Part shown: positions 25,897-34,657 of the stretch, one piece after another
Layout of the letters: each line of letters begins with the position of its first letter
How positions within the stretch are numbered: position 1 is the first letter of the stretch
From: Ignavibacteriales bacterium
GTDB taxonomy: Bacteria; Bacteroidota; Ignavibacteria; Ignavibacteriales; Ignavibacteriaceae
Direction of reading: 5' to 3'
DNA: 43,006 nucleotides
NCBI GenBank assembly: GCA_020061465.1
Contig: JAGUYG010000043.1
Location: forward strand, 1 to 43,006
Program-made: the position numbers and the translations under genes
Notes under the pieces: generated by a model
What the model saw: only the letters and a program-made list of their open reading frames with translations
Told to the model about the DNA's origin: nothing
The model's database searches: none

Positions 25897-28299
25897 TTGA
25901 AAATCTCATTAAACTGGATAAACGATTTCATTGATCTTTCGGGGATTCCTGTAGATGAAATAGTACACAAGCTTACAATGTCCGGTCTTGAGGTTGAAGA
26001 TGTTATTGACGAACGAAAAATTTATAAAGATTTTGTTGTGGGTTTCGTTAAAGAAAAAAAGAAACATCCTAATGCCGATAAACTTTCAGTATGCACAGTT
26101 TGGGACGGCAAACACGAGCTTCAAGTAATTTGCGGCGCACCCAATGTTGAAGTAAATCAGAAAATCGTTTTTGCTTCGATCGGTACAATTATTGCGCAAG
26201 GTCAATTTAAATTATCTAAAGCAAAAATTAGAGGTGTTGAATCCTTCGGTATGATTTGTTCAGAAGCGGAACTTGAGTTAAGCGATAATCATGAAGGTAT
26301 AATGGTACTGAATGATGAGCTTAAACCGGGTGAAAAAATTACTTCTGCACTCGGGCTTAATGACGTTATTCTTGAAGTAGCAATTACACCTAATCGTCCC
26401 GATGCCTTATCACACATTGGAGTTGCAAGGGATTTAGCAGCAATTTTCAACATACCGTTAACTGTTCCGGCAATTAAGATAGAAGAGACCGCCGGAAAAA
26501 TTTCAGACATCGCTTCCGTTGAAATAATTGATGTGGAAAATTGCCCGCGTTATTCGGCAATGGTGGTTCAAGAAGTTGAAATTAAAGATTCACCGGAATG
26601 GCTGAGCAGCCGGTTAAAAAAAATAGGATTAAGACCAATTAACAATGTAGTTGATGTTACCAATTACATAATGTATGAAACAGGGCAGCCGCTTCATGCT
26701 TTCGATTTGGTAAACCTTGAAGGAAATAAGATAATTGTAAGAAGCACAGATGAAGAATCGAAGTTTGTAACGCTCGATTCAAAGGAAAGAGTGCTTCCTA
26801 AAAATTCATTGTTGATTTGCGATGCAGTAAGACCCGTAGCAATTGCCGGAATCATGGGCGGCGAAAATTCAGAAGTAACCTCTACTACTAAAGATATTCT
26901 TATCGAAAGCGCTTATTTCTATCATTCCAGTATCAGAAGAACATCAAAATCATTAGGGCTAACTACAGAATCTTCTTACAGATTTGAGCGTGGTACCGAT
27001 CCATCAAACACGCTATATGCCGCACAGAAAGCAGCTCAATTAATTGCTGAACTAAGCAGCGGAAAGATCGCCGAAGGTTTTATAGATGTATATCCTAATC
27101 CCATAAAACAAAATGAAATTAAGCTGCGTTACTCGAGGATTACAAAATTGTTAGGTTATGAAATTCCGCAGGAAAAAATCTCCGAGATTTTATTTAGTTT
27201 GGGATGCGAAATTAAACACTCCGGTCAAAATGAGGTATTACTTTTGATACCGACGTTCAGACCTGACATCGAGCGTGAGGTAGATTTGATTGAAGAGATA
27301 GCAAGAATTTATGGTTATGATAGTATCCCAACAATCGAAACCATATCTGTTCCTTTAGATATAAAGCATGATGAATCATACTTTGTTGATAATATAAAAA
27401 ATATTGCTTCGGGATTAGGATTTTATGAGATGATAAATAATCCTCTTCAAAGCGAAAGTGTTGCATCAATTACGGGTAACAAAATAAAAATACTTAATCC
27501 ACAAAGTCAGGATATGGCTTACCTCAGAACCTCGTTGATACCGGGTGCTTTACAAACAATTGCGCGAAACATAAGCGTAGGTGAAAAAGATTTATATCTA
27601 TTTGAAGTAGGAAATGTCTTCAATAAACATGTAACCGATGAAATTGAAAGCTTTGATGATTTTAGTGAAAACCAAAATTTATTATTTATAATAACCGGTA
27701 GAGCAGCAAAAAAAAGTTGGTTAACGGAAGAAACTCAAAGCGATTTTTATATTCTTAAAGGTATAATACATAGTTTTCTTATAAAAATTTCGCTTGACAA
27801 TGTTTTAATAGATTCATATTATAATGACGGAAAAAGTTTGTTCGATTATTATTTCGTTAAATCGTATAATAAAAGAGTTGTCGGCACAGGCGGAAAGGTT
27901 AATAAAAACGTTCTTAAATTTTTTGACATTAACCAAGACGTATTTTGTTTTGAATTCAACCTTGATGAATTAAAACAAATCCCTATTGACGAAAAGCGGT
28001 ATAAAGAGTTATTAAAATATCCAAAAGTATTTAGGGATTTTGCCTTCATTTTCGACAGAGAAGCTAAGCACAACGAAGTGATAGAATTTATTAAACGTGA
28101 AGGCTCAAAGTTACTGAAGTCAGTCAGGTTGTTTGATCTTTTTGAGAGTGAAACTATAGGTACCAATAAGAAAAGCATGGCATTTGCACTTGAATATTAT
28201 GATGTGAATAGAACATTAACTGAAGAGGAAGTTGATAAAGAATTTACTAAATTAATAACGGCAGTTACAAAAAGTTTTAATGCAAAATTAAGAGGCTGA
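25897..28299 (+). CDS. pheT: Phenylalanyl-tRNA synthetase beta subunit
   Basis: 800 residues, the full bacterial length. Domains in order are B1 (KISLNWINDFIDLSG), the tRNA-binding EMAP-like domain (HPNADKLSVCTVWDG), B3/B4 editing (EVAITPNRPDALSHIGVARDLAA, key part ITPNRPDALSHIG), B5 with GLRPINNVVDVTNYIM and LHAFDL, the core-like region, and the C-terminal anticodon-binding B8 domain (YPKVFRDFAFIF). It starts at a TTG preceded by GGAG at 8 bp. pheT is followed after only 3 bp by a ZapB-like gene, so translation-linked expression of the division genes is likely. Confidence 0.97.
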   Translation: MKISLNWINDFIDLSGIPVDEIVHKLTMSGLEVEDVIDERKIYKDFVVGFVKEKKKHPNADKLSVCTVWDGKHELQVICGAPNVEVNQKIVFASIGTIIAQGQFKLSKAKIRGVESFGMICSEAELELSDNHEGIMVLNDELKPGEKITSALGLNDVILEVAITPNRPDALSHIGVARDLAAIFNIPLTVPAIKIEETAGKISDIASVEIIDVENCPRYSAMVVQEVEIKDSPEWLSSRLKKIGLRPINNVVDVTNYIMYETGQPLHAFDLVNLEGNKIIVRSTDEESKFVTLDSKERVLPKNSLLICDAVRPVAIAGIMGGENSEVTSTTKDILIESAYFYHSSIRRTSKSLGLTTESSYRFERGTDPSNTLYAAQKAAQLIAELSSGKIAEGFIDVYPNPIKQNEIKLRYSRITKLLGYEIPQEKISEILFSLGCEIKHSGQNEVLLLIPTFRPDIEREVDLIEEIARIYGYDSIPTIETISVPLDIKHDESYFVDNIKNIASGLGFYEMINNPLQSESVASITGNKIKILNPQSQDMAYLRTSLIPGALQTIARNISVGEKDLYLFEVGNVFNKHVTDEIESFDDFSENQNLLFIITGRAAKKSWLTEETQSDFYILKGIIHSFLIKISLDNVLIDSYYNDGKSLFDYYFVKSYNKRVVGTGGKVNKNVLKFFDINQDVFCFEFNLDELKQIPIDEKRYKELLKYPKVFRDFAFIFDREAKHNEVIEFIKREGSKLLKSVRLFDLFESETIGTNKKSMAFALEYYDVNRTLTEEEVDKEFTKLITAVTKSFNAKLRG

Positions 28300-28302
28300 T
28301 AA

Positions 28303-28614
28303 ATGCCCGAATTAACTAAATACGATTTGCTGATTAACGATTTAAGCGCACTCGAGACACAAATCTCGATAATGAAAAGCAAATGCAAGGATACATTAGA
28401 ACGAAATGCCGATTTACAGCATCAGTTAGATGAAATAAGAAAAGAAAATAACGTACTGGTTCAAAGAATACAACAGTTGGAAGAAGAAAATGAGGGGCTG
28501 AGAACAGAAACCGAACAGGCTTTATTTAATACATTAAATCTAAAGGAGAGAGAAAACCTAAAACTCAAACTACAAAATTTAATTTCAAGGATAGATAATC
28601 AATTAAGTTCTTAA
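28303..28614 (+). CDS. ZapB-like coiled-coil protein
   Basis: 103 residues, predicted to be almost wholly coiled coil with heptad spacing (QISIMKSKCKDTLERNADL, QLDEIRKENNVLVQRIQQ, LEEENEGLRTETEQ). No membrane segment or enzyme motif is seen. Its place directly before zapA and its length suggest a ZapB-like partner that bundles or positions the FtsZ ring, but coiled coils diverge quickly and homology to E. coli ZapB is not proven. The start is 3 bp after the pheT stop codon. Confidence 0.65.
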   Translation: MPELTKYDLLINDLSALETQISIMKSKCKDTLERNADLQHQLDEIRKENNVLVQRIQQLEEENEGLRTETEQALFNTLNLKERENLKLKLQNLISRIDNQLSS

Positions 28615-28645
28615 TTTTATTGAATGTTTGATGGAATAGACATAA

Positions 28646-28942
28646 ATGACCGATAAAAAGAAGCTTAAACTAAAAATATTTGACAAAGAATATTCACTGC
28701 TTGTCGAAAATGAAGAAATAGCTAAAGAGTTAGCCATTTACGTTAACAAGGTTATGGAAGAAACAAAAGATGAACTTCCCGACCAACCTGCGCAAACAAT
28801 AGCTATTATTGCTTGTTTGAATATTGCATACGATTTGTTTCTCGAGAAAAATAAAAATCGAGAATTTTTAATCCAGGCTACCGACAAGGTGAAAAAATTA
28901 AAGCTTCTTGTAAATGATCCGACTATGCCTAACCCATCATAA
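28646..28942 (+). CDS. zapA: Cell division protein ZapA
   Basis: 98 residues. The N-terminal LKLKIFDKEYSLLVENEE and the following helix AKELAIYVNKVMEET fit the ZapA globular head (beta strands then helix), and the middle AIIACLNIAYDLFLEKNK starts the dimerising coiled coil. ZapA binds and cross-links FtsZ protofilaments at the division site. It follows the ZapB-like gene by 31 bp. A structured, probably 6S, RNA follows, echoing the zapA-ssrS order of gammaproteobacteria. Confidence 0.85.
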   Translation: MTDKKKLKLKIFDKEYSLLVENEEIAKELAIYVNKVMEETKDELPDQPAQTIAIIACLNIAYDLFLEKNKNREFLIQATDKVKKLKLLVNDPTMPNPS

Positions 28943-29012
28943 AATTAATTACCGCTCTGTCAGCCCAATAAATAAGAAAAACTAACATTAAAAAATAGGG
29001 AGTTTGACTTAA

Positions 29013-29146
29013 CGCGTCTATTGCAGGCCTCAATCCGTTTTTGCGGATTCCTGTTTTTTCGGGACGGTGGAAGCAAAAAACGCATTAGCGGATTCCCACA
29101 CTGTCTACATAGGGTTTTTCCTATATAGCCAGAGCTGACAGATGCG
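29013..29146 (+). ncRNA. ssrS: Probable 6S RNA (RNA polymerase-binding regulator)
   Basis: The 236-bp gap between zapA and rny has no ORF but folds by eye like 6S RNA. The closing stem pairs 29013-29019 (CGCGTCT) with 29140-29146 (AGATGCG), and 29024-29031 with 29132-29137 (a two-base bulge). The terminal stem pairs 29063-29069 (GACGGTG) with 29099-29105 (CACTGTC). A large open central region lies between, with a small hairpin on its 3' side (29109-29113 with 29120-29124), as in known 6S RNAs. Another hairpin, AATCCG/CGGATT (29032-29049), lies on the 5' side. 6S RNA mimics an open promoter and sequesters housekeeping holoenzyme in stationary phase. The zapA neighbour supports the call. The ends are approximate. 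Confidence 0.55.
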
Positions 29147-29178
29147 GTATAATATTTTAACCCTGCGTTGGAGGAAAA

Positions 29179-30741
29179 ATGGACCCTATATTGCTAATAC
29201 CTATGGTTATAATAATAGTTGCATTATTTTTTTATTTGGGGTGGATGTTTAATTCCAAACTCGGTAAGAAAAGTTTAGTAGCATCCGAAGAAAAAGCTAA
29301 ACAATTAATTACCGATGCTCAAAAAGAAGCAAACAATATTAAGAGGGAGAAATTATTAGAAGTAAAAGATGAATGGTACAAAAAGAAATTAGAGTTCGAC
29401 CATGAAGTAAATCAAAAAAGGATAAAACTTGCGAATCTTGAAAAACAACTAACTATTCGTGAAGAAAATATCGAAAAGAAATTCGATATTGTTATAAAAA
29501 AGGAAAAAGAAAATCGTCAGTTCGAACGTGAACTAAACGAGATTAAAAGAAGCATCGACAGTAAGCTGTTAGATGTTCAAAAGTTGGAATCCGAACAAAA
29601 TATCCGTCTCGAAAAAATTTCAGGATTAACCTCTGAAGAAGCTAAAAAAATGCTGATGGAAAATATGGTTAATCAGGCAAGAATTGACAGCTCCCACCTA
29701 ATTAAAGAAATCTACGATCAGGCCAAAAGCGAATCAAAGAAAGAAGCCCAGAAAGTTATAGTTCAGGCTATACAAAGAACTGCCGCCGATCACTCTATCG
29801 AAACAACTGTTTCGGTAGTTCAAATTCAAAATGACGAAATGAAAGGCAGAATTATTGGAAAGGAAGGACGGAATATCAGGGCATTCGAAGCTGCTACCGG
29901 TGTTGATGTGATTGTAGACGACACTCCCGAAGCTGTAATCCTTTCTTCTTTCGATCAGTTTCGCCGTGAAGTTGCAAGAGTATCATTAGAAAGATTAATT
30001 GCCGACGGGAGAATTCATCCGGCACGAATTGAAGAGGTTGTTGAAAAAGTTCGGCACGAATTGGAAGAAGAAATGGTTAAGGAGGGCGAGAATACCATCC
30101 TTCAGTTAGGCTTACACAACATGCACAGCGAATTGATTAAGCATATCGGAAAGATGAAATATCGCTCAAGCTATGGGCAAAACTTGCTTCAGCACAGTAT
30201 TGAAGTTGCATATTTAACAGGAATAATGGCTTCGGAATTGGGTCTCGATGTTATCCTTGCTAAGCGTTCCGGCTTGCTTCACGATATCGGAAAAACGGTG
30301 GACAAAAATGTTGAAGGTCCTCATGCACTCATAGGATACGAATTAACAAAAAAATATAAAGAACATCCGATTGTGATAAATGCTGTTGGTTCGCATCATG
30401 AAGATATTGAAATGGAGCATCCTATCGCTCCGCTCGTGCAGGCAGCCGATGCGATAAGCGGTTCAAGACCAGGTGCTCGAAGAGAACCGCTTGAAGGTTA
30501 CGTAAAACGCTTGGAGACCCTTGAAGCTTTAGCTAAATCTTTTGAGGGTGTTGCCAAGACCTACGCAATTCAAGCCGGCAGAGAAATAAGAGTAGTAGTT
30601 GAACAGGAAAAAATTGACGATGTTTATGCCGACAAGCTTTCGCACGATATAGCATCAAAAATTGAAAGCGAGATGGAATATCCAGGACAAATAAAAGTTA
30701 CTGTTATTAGGGAAGTCCGGAAAATCAGTTACGCGCGCTAA
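29179..30741 (+). CDS. rny: Ribonuclease Y
   Basis: 520 residues, normal length. Residues 1-25 form a membrane anchor (PMVIIIVALFFYLGWMF), then a long charged coiled coil to about residue 205, a KH RNA-binding domain (GRIIGKEGRNIRAFEAATG) and an HD domain with SGLLHDIGK as the metal-binding motif plus GSHHED. It is an endonuclease that starts mRNA decay at the membrane. GGAGG precedes the ATG. TATAAT at 29148-29153 could be a -10 element, but no matching -35 is seen at the usual distance. Co-transcription through the 6S-like RNA from zapA is also possible. Confidence 0.96.
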   Translation: MDPILLIPMVIIIVALFFYLGWMFNSKLGKKSLVASEEKAKQLITDAQKEANNIKREKLLEVKDEWYKKKLEFDHEVNQKRIKLANLEKQLTIREENIEKKFDIVIKKEKENRQFERELNEIKRSIDSKLLDVQKLESEQNIRLEKISGLTSEEAKKMLMENMVNQARIDSSHLIKEIYDQAKSESKKEAQKVIVQAIQRTAADHSIETTVSVVQIQNDEMKGRIIGKEGRNIRAFEAATGVDVIVDDTPEAVILSSFDQFRREVARVSLERLIADGRIHPARIEEVVEKVRHELEEEMVKEGENTILQLGLHNMHSELIKHIGKMKYRSSYGQNLLQHSIEVAYLTGIMASELGLDVILAKRSGLLHDIGKTVDKNVEGPHALIGYELTKKYKEHPIVINAVGSHHEDIEMEHPIAPLVQAADAISGSRPGARREPLEGYVKRLETLEALAKSFEGVAKTYAIQAGREIRVVVEQEKIDDVYADKLSHDIASKIESEMEYPGQIKVTVIREVRKISYAR

Positions 30742-30814
30742 TTATCTTTTTGTACAATAAAAATGCTTATGGATAATGCCTTACTGTTGAAAGAAAGCTT
30801 ATGGGACGCAGCGT

Positions 30815-31426
30815 ATGCCTTCTAAAAAAATTAAGGTTGCCGTTACGGGCAGCATAGGTTCCGGTAAATCCGCTTTCTGTTCATACTTACGAGAACAGAA
30901 TTTTCGTGTGATTGAAGCCGATGAAGTTTCAAAAGATATATTAAGTTCCGATAGATCTGTACATGATAAAATCCGTAAGGCATTTGGGAATGAATCATTT
31001 GTGAATGGAAAGCCAAACAAAAAGTATTTGGCTAAGAAAGTTTTTTCAAATTCTCAGAACGTTATAATTATCAACTCAATTCTCCATCCTAAAGTAATTC
31101 GCAACATCGAACAAATAATTAAACAAGAATTTATCAAGCGTAATTTGGTTTTTGTTGAAGCTGCATTAATTTATGAAGCCGAGATGGATAGGATGTTTGA
31201 TTTTGTTGTGTTAATTACCGCGGATAAGCAAATACGTTTCGAAAGGAAAAAGAAAACCGATAATTACTCACTCGACGAATTTGAGAGAAGGGACAATAAT
31301 CAGGTTCCGGATGAAGAAAAGAAAAAGAGTGCGGATTTTATTTTCGAAAATAATTCAGGGCTTGAAGAATTATATTCTAAAGCAGATTTACTAATAAAAA
31401 TATTAAACGGAATGTTGTTGAAATGA
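30815..31426 (+). CDS. coaE: Dephospho-CoA kinase
   Basis: 203 residues. The P-loop GSIGSGKS (about residues 11-18) is intact, followed by VIEADEVSKDIL, where the aspartate contacts substrate, and HPKVIRNIEQ. It phosphorylates dephospho-CoA in the last step of CoA synthesis. The following pheA start overlaps its stop by 4 bp (ATGA), so the two are translationally coupled. Confidence 0.93.
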   Translation: MPSKKIKVAVTGSIGSGKSAFCSYLREQNFRVIEADEVSKDILSSDRSVHDKIRKAFGNESFVNGKPNKKYLAKKVFSNSQNVIIINSILHPKVIRNIEQIIKQEFIKRNLVFVEAALIYEAEMDRMFDFVVLITADKQIRFERKKKTDNYSLDEFERRDNNQVPDEEKKKSADFIFENNSGLEELYSKADLLIKILNGMLLK

Positions 31427-32256
31427 TAAAAGTAGCTTTCCAGGGTGAAAGAGGTGCGTTCAGTGAAATTGCTGCCAAAAAATATTTTAACAAGGCTATA
31501 GAAGTCTTGCCTTCATATTCCTTCTTAGAAGTATTCACAAAAGTGAAAAGAGGAACCGCTGATTTTGGAATTATCCCAATCGAAAATACGCTTTACGGAA
31601 GCGTGTTCGAAACGTATGATCTTTTGCTAAAATACTCTTTAAGCATAACCGGTGAGCTTAATCTTCAAATAAACCATCATCTGATGGCAATAAAAAAATA
31701 CAGCTTAAACGAAATCAAAAAAGTATACTCGCATCCGCAGGCTTTAGGACAGTGTTCGAATTTTTTAAGAGAATTAAAAAATGCCAATATTTTTCCTGCT
31801 TATGATACTGCAGGTTCGGCTATAATTTCCCGTGAAGAAAAATTAGAACCAACTGCGGCAATTGCGAGCGCCGAAGCTGCAAAAGTTTATAACTTAAAAA
31901 TTATTAGAAGGAATATTCAGAACAATAGACAGAATTATACTCGTTTCCTGATAATTAGTAAGGGGAAATCCATCCGAAAAACTAACAATCCGAAGTCATC
32001 AATTTGCTTTGAATTAAAAAGTATTCCCGGCGCTCTGTTCAAGGCATTAAGCGTATTTGCGTTGCGTGAAATAGACTTAGTAAAGATTGAATCGCGCCCG
32101 ATTCCCCAAAAACCGTTTCAGTATGTTTTCTATGCGGATCTTGTCGGCAGCTTGGAAAACGCAAAAATAAATCTGGCTTTAAAAAACCTTGGCGAAATTG
32201 CAATTAACATCAAGAAATTTGGTACTTACGAATCAGGCAAAACCTTTATTAGCTGA
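31423..32256 (+). CDS. pheA: Prephenate dehydratase (no chorismate mutase domain)
   Basis: 277 residues: a prephenate dehydratase domain (residues 1-180) with FQGERGAFSE, IPIENTLYGSV and the catalytic threonine in NYTRFLII, then an ACT regulatory domain (residues 195-275) with SIPGALFKALSVFA and the ESRP phenylalanine-binding motif. It converts prephenate to phenylpyruvate for phenylalanine synthesis and is probably inhibited by phenylalanine. It lacks the AroQ domain that is fused to PheA in enterobacteria. A chorismate mutase domain occurs instead on the MltG-type protein at 34658. It overlaps coaE by 4 bp. Confidence 0.95.
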   Translation: MIKVAFQGERGAFSEIAAKKYFNKAIEVLPSYSFLEVFTKVKRGTADFGIIPIENTLYGSVFETYDLLLKYSLSITGELNLQINHHLMAIKKYSLNEIKKVYSHPQALGQCSNFLRELKNANIFPAYDTAGSAIISREEKLEPTAAIASAEAAKVYNLKIIRRNIQNNRQNYTRFLIISKGKSIRKTNNPKSSICFELKSIPGALFKALSVFALREIDLVKIESRPIPQKPFQYVFYADLVGSLENAKINLALKNLGEIAINIKKFGTYESGKTFIS

Positions 32257-32319
32257 CAAATAATTTTTGTTATGATAAAATCAACTATCAATCTTGAAAA
32301 ATAATCCGGGGAGATTAAA

Positions 32320-33222
32320 TTGTCCTTTTTTAATAATGTAATTGTTGTGGCGGCTCAACTTCTGCCTAAAAAAGTGATTAAATTTTTTTCAATGAAGTAT
32401 ATTGCCGGTACAACTCTGGAAGCTGCCGTAGATACAGTACGCAACCTTAACGATAGAGGCATATATGCTACGGTGGATGTACTGGGTGAATCCATAAAAA
32501 ATAAAGCCGAAGCCATTACAGCTAAAAATAAAGCCGCTGAGGTACTTGATGCAATTTCTTTGCATAACTTGATGTCTAATCTATCAATCAAACCTACGCA
32601 AATGGGATTAAGCATCGATGAAAATTTTGCCTATGAACAAATTAAAGAATTAGTACAGAAAGCAAAGGAATTAAATAATTTTATTCGCATCGATATGGAA
32701 GATTCGCCTTACACCGATGCAACATTCAGAATATTCAAAAAGCTGAAAGAGGACTATGACAATGTAGGAGTTGCTGTTCAAGCATATCTGAAAAGAACTT
32801 ATAACGATACGGTGATTTTAAATAAGCTCGGTACAAATTACAGGCTTTGCAAAGGAATTTATATTGAACCGGCAAGTATTGCATATCAGGATAAGCAGGT
32901 TATCAGAGAGAGTTTTCTTAAAGTGCTCGAAACAATCTTTAAAGCAGGAAACTATGCAGGTATCGCAACTCATGATGAATACTTAATAACAGAATCATAT
33001 AAGATGATTGAACGAATGGAAATTACCAAGGATAAATATGAATTTCAGATGCTGCTTGGAGTGAAGGAAAAACTCCGCGATAAAATAAATGCCAACGGAG
33101 ATAAAATAAGAATCTACGTTCCTTTTGGTGAAGATTGGTATCCGTATTCAATTAGAAGACTAAAAGAAAACCCTAATATTGCCGGATATATTTTTAAAAA
33201 TATTTTTTCGCTTAAGAGATGA
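32320..33222 (+). CDS. Proline dehydrogenase (monofunctional)
   Basis: 300 residues forming a FAD-dependent TIM barrel. Motifs are RIDMEDSPYTDAT, VGVAVQAYLKRT, YRLCKGIYIEP, IATHDEYLI, EFQMLLG and the C-terminal YSIRRLKENP helix typical of PRODH. It oxidises proline to pyrroline-5-carboxylate and passes electrons to the quinone pool. The P5C dehydrogenase half of PutA is absent and not in the window, so this is the monofunctional form. It starts at a TTG with CCGGGGAG upstream. tsaD overlaps its end by 4 bp. Confidence 0.92.
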   Translation: MSFFNNVIVVAAQLLPKKVIKFFSMKYIAGTTLEAAVDTVRNLNDRGIYATVDVLGESIKNKAEAITAKNKAAEVLDAISLHNLMSNLSIKPTQMGLSIDENFAYEQIKELVQKAKELNNFIRIDMEDSPYTDATFRIFKKLKEDYDNVGVAVQAYLKRTYNDTVILNKLGTNYRLCKGIYIEPASIAYQDKQVIRESFLKVLETIFKAGNYAGIATHDEYLITESYKMIERMEITKDKYEFQMLLGVKEKLRDKINANGDKIRIYVPFGEDWYPYSIRRLKENPNIAGYIFKNIFSLKR

Positions 33223-34235
33223 ATGTACTAGGTATAGAAACTTCATGCGATGAAACTTCGGTTGCTGTAATATGCAATGAAAAGCTTACCGCAAATCTTA
33301 TCTCTTCTCAAAATTTTCATTCCAATTACGGCGGTGTTGTGCCGGAGCTTTCCAGCCGCGCACATATTCAAATTATAACTCCTTTGGTTAAAGAAGCATT
33401 AAGCAAATCAAATTTGAAGCTGGAAGAATTAGACCTTATTTGTGCTACTGCAGGACCAGGTTTGATCGGTGCACTGTTAGTCGGGTTAACATTTGCAAAA
33501 GGTTTAGCATTTACACTTAAAAAACCGTTCGTAGGAGTAAACCATATTGAAGGTCATATTTACTCCGGATTTTTAATGAAGGAGAAACCTGAGTTTCCGA
33601 TTCTTGTTTTAGTAGTTTCCGGAGGGCATACTCTTTTACTGCGTGTAAATAGTTTTACCGCTATAAAAAAGATTGGCTCAACCGTTGATGATGCCGCAGG
33701 TGAGGCATTTGATAAAGTTGCTAAAATGCTTGGTTTAGGTTACCCGGGAGGTCCCAAAATTCAGCAGGCAGCTTCAATGGGGAATCCCGATAAAATTAAA
33801 TTTCCCGTAGCCGAACTGAAGGAAAAATATAATTTTTCATTCAGCGGACTTAAAACTGCAGTGCTTAGATATATCCAAAAAAATTATGCCGATGCTGTTG
33901 AAATTTCCCTGAGCGATAAGAATGATATTGCTGCTTCATTTCAGAAAGCTGTAATATCGGCACTCGTGAGAAACACAAAAAAAGCTTTGGAAGAATTTGA
34001 GGTGAATTCATTGTCATTAGTTGGTGGTGTAGCAGCTAATGAATCGTTACGTACCTCATTCATAAACTTAGGCGAGAGATATAACAAGAAAGTTAGCATC
34101 CCACGAATGGAATTTTGTGGAGATAATGCAGCAATGATAGCTTTTCGAGGAGAGAAGCTTTTTGAAGCGGGTATAACGTCTCCTTTAAGTCTTAGCCCTT
34201 ACCCGGGTTTATCTGTGGCGGATTTTTCTGGATGA
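33219..34235 (+). CDS. tsaD: tRNA threonylcarbamoyladenosine transferase TsaD
   Basis: 338 residues, normal length. The N-terminal IETSCDETSVAV phosphate motif, NHIEGHIY (metal-binding histidines), SGGHTLLL and GGVAANESLR near the C-terminus are all present. With TsaB and TsaE it forms t6A at position 37 of ANN-decoding tRNAs. It overlaps the proline dehydrogenase stop by 4 bp, ending a tight coaE-pheA ... tsaD run, and is followed 16 bp later by the MITE-like element. Confidence 0.96.
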   Translation: MNVLGIETSCDETSVAVICNEKLTANLISSQNFHSNYGGVVPELSSRAHIQIITPLVKEALSKSNLKLEELDLICATAGPGLIGALLVGLTFAKGLAFTLKKPFVGVNHIEGHIYSGFLMKEKPEFPILVLVVSGGHTLLLRVNSFTAIKKIGSTVDDAAGEAFDKVAKMLGLGYPGGPKIQQAASMGNPDKIKFPVAELKEKYNFSFSGLKTAVLRYIQKNYADAVEISLSDKNDIAASFQKAVISALVRNTKKALEEFEVNSLSLVGGVAANESLRTSFINLGERYNKKVSIPRMEFCGDNAAMIAFRGEKLFEAGITSPLSLSPYPGLSVADFSG

Positions 34236-34283
34236 ACAATTCTAGTCTATATAAGGTTACTCAAGTTGAACGTTTATAATAGG

Positions 34284-34301
34284 AAACCGTTAAAACGGTT
34301 T
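34284..34301. repeat. Palindrome AAACCGTT/AACGGTTT inside the MITE-like element
   Basis: AAACCGTT and AACGGTTT are separated by two bases, a perfect 8-bp stem. It could fold as a small hairpin in RNA or single-stranded DNA. Confidence 0.7.
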
Positions 34302-34322
34302 AATTCCCAGGATTTGGCTTTC

Positions 34323-34352
34323 AGCAGCCCACGACTTAAGTCGTGGGTTGCT
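34323..34352. repeat. Palindrome centred on CCCACGACTTAAGTCGTGGG
   Basis: A perfect 20-bp palindrome at 34328-34347 extends to 15 bp per arm (AGCAG... with ...TTGCT, one G-U) at 34323-34352. Palindromes of this kind are typical of dispersed REP-like repeats in bacterial genomes. It is the strongest secondary structure in the element. Confidence 0.75.
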
Positions 34353-34364
34353 TAACAAAACATA

Positions 34365-34412
34365 TTATCCGAAGGATCGTTCCGATTTACTAACCATTTT
34401 ATCCGAAGGATC
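34365..34412. repeat. Direct repeat TTATCCGAAGGATC, two copies
   Basis: The 14-bp sequence occurs at 34365-34378 and 34399-34412; each copy contains the short palindrome ATCC-GAA-GGAT. The second copy is enclosed by AACCATT (34392-34398) and AATGGTT (34419-34425), forming a longer hairpin. Confidence 0.7.
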
Positions 34413-34469
34413 CTATGGAATGGTTTTCAATGTAATATTAAACCAGAGCGGTCAACTTGAGTAAGGTTA

Positions 34470-34657
34470 ATTACTAAAAACCATCTTTTCCAATTCTAAA
34501 TGGTAAAAAAATAAAGTGTTAGTGTTGAATTAAACAAAAACTTTTAAGGCATATATTACTCGTACAGATTGGCATCCGGCAATCTGTGCATGACAAACTA
34601 TTATTTTTAATTCTGTATACCTTGAAGTGAAACTGTTCATTTGTTTATCTTTAATCA
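34470..34657. other. Non-coding leader before the chorismate mutase-MltG gene
   Basis: No ORF is seen. It contains a 10-bp hairpin at 34562-34589 (GTACAGATTG and CAATCTGTGC with loop GCATCCGG, one G-U) that resembles the palindrome at 2431-2457. The rest is AT-rich; no clear promoter or strong ribosome binding site is visible before the ATG at 34658. Confidence 0.6.

Larger units (their letters stand above)
34252..34469. mobile_element. MITE-like element with TIRs and 8-bp target duplication
   Basis: A 202-bp non-coding element (34260-34461) has perfect 10-bp terminal inverted repeats, CTCAAGTTGA (34260-34269) and TCAACTTGAG (34452-34461). It is flanked by exact 8-bp direct repeats TAAGGTTA (34252-34259 and 34462-34469). 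Because the repeat contains TAA and TTA, the inverted repeats can also be read as 13 bp. The interior holds two strong palindromes and a duplicated TTATCCGAAGGATC. There is no transposase gene inside or nearby, so it would be a non-autonomous element moved in trans. The family is not identified. Confidence 0.65.

Noticed and set aside
29148-29153. TATAAT as a full rny promoter
   Set aside because: It is a good -10 match, but no -35-like hexamer is found 16-18 bp upstream, and the region overlaps the 3' strand of the 6S-like closing stem.
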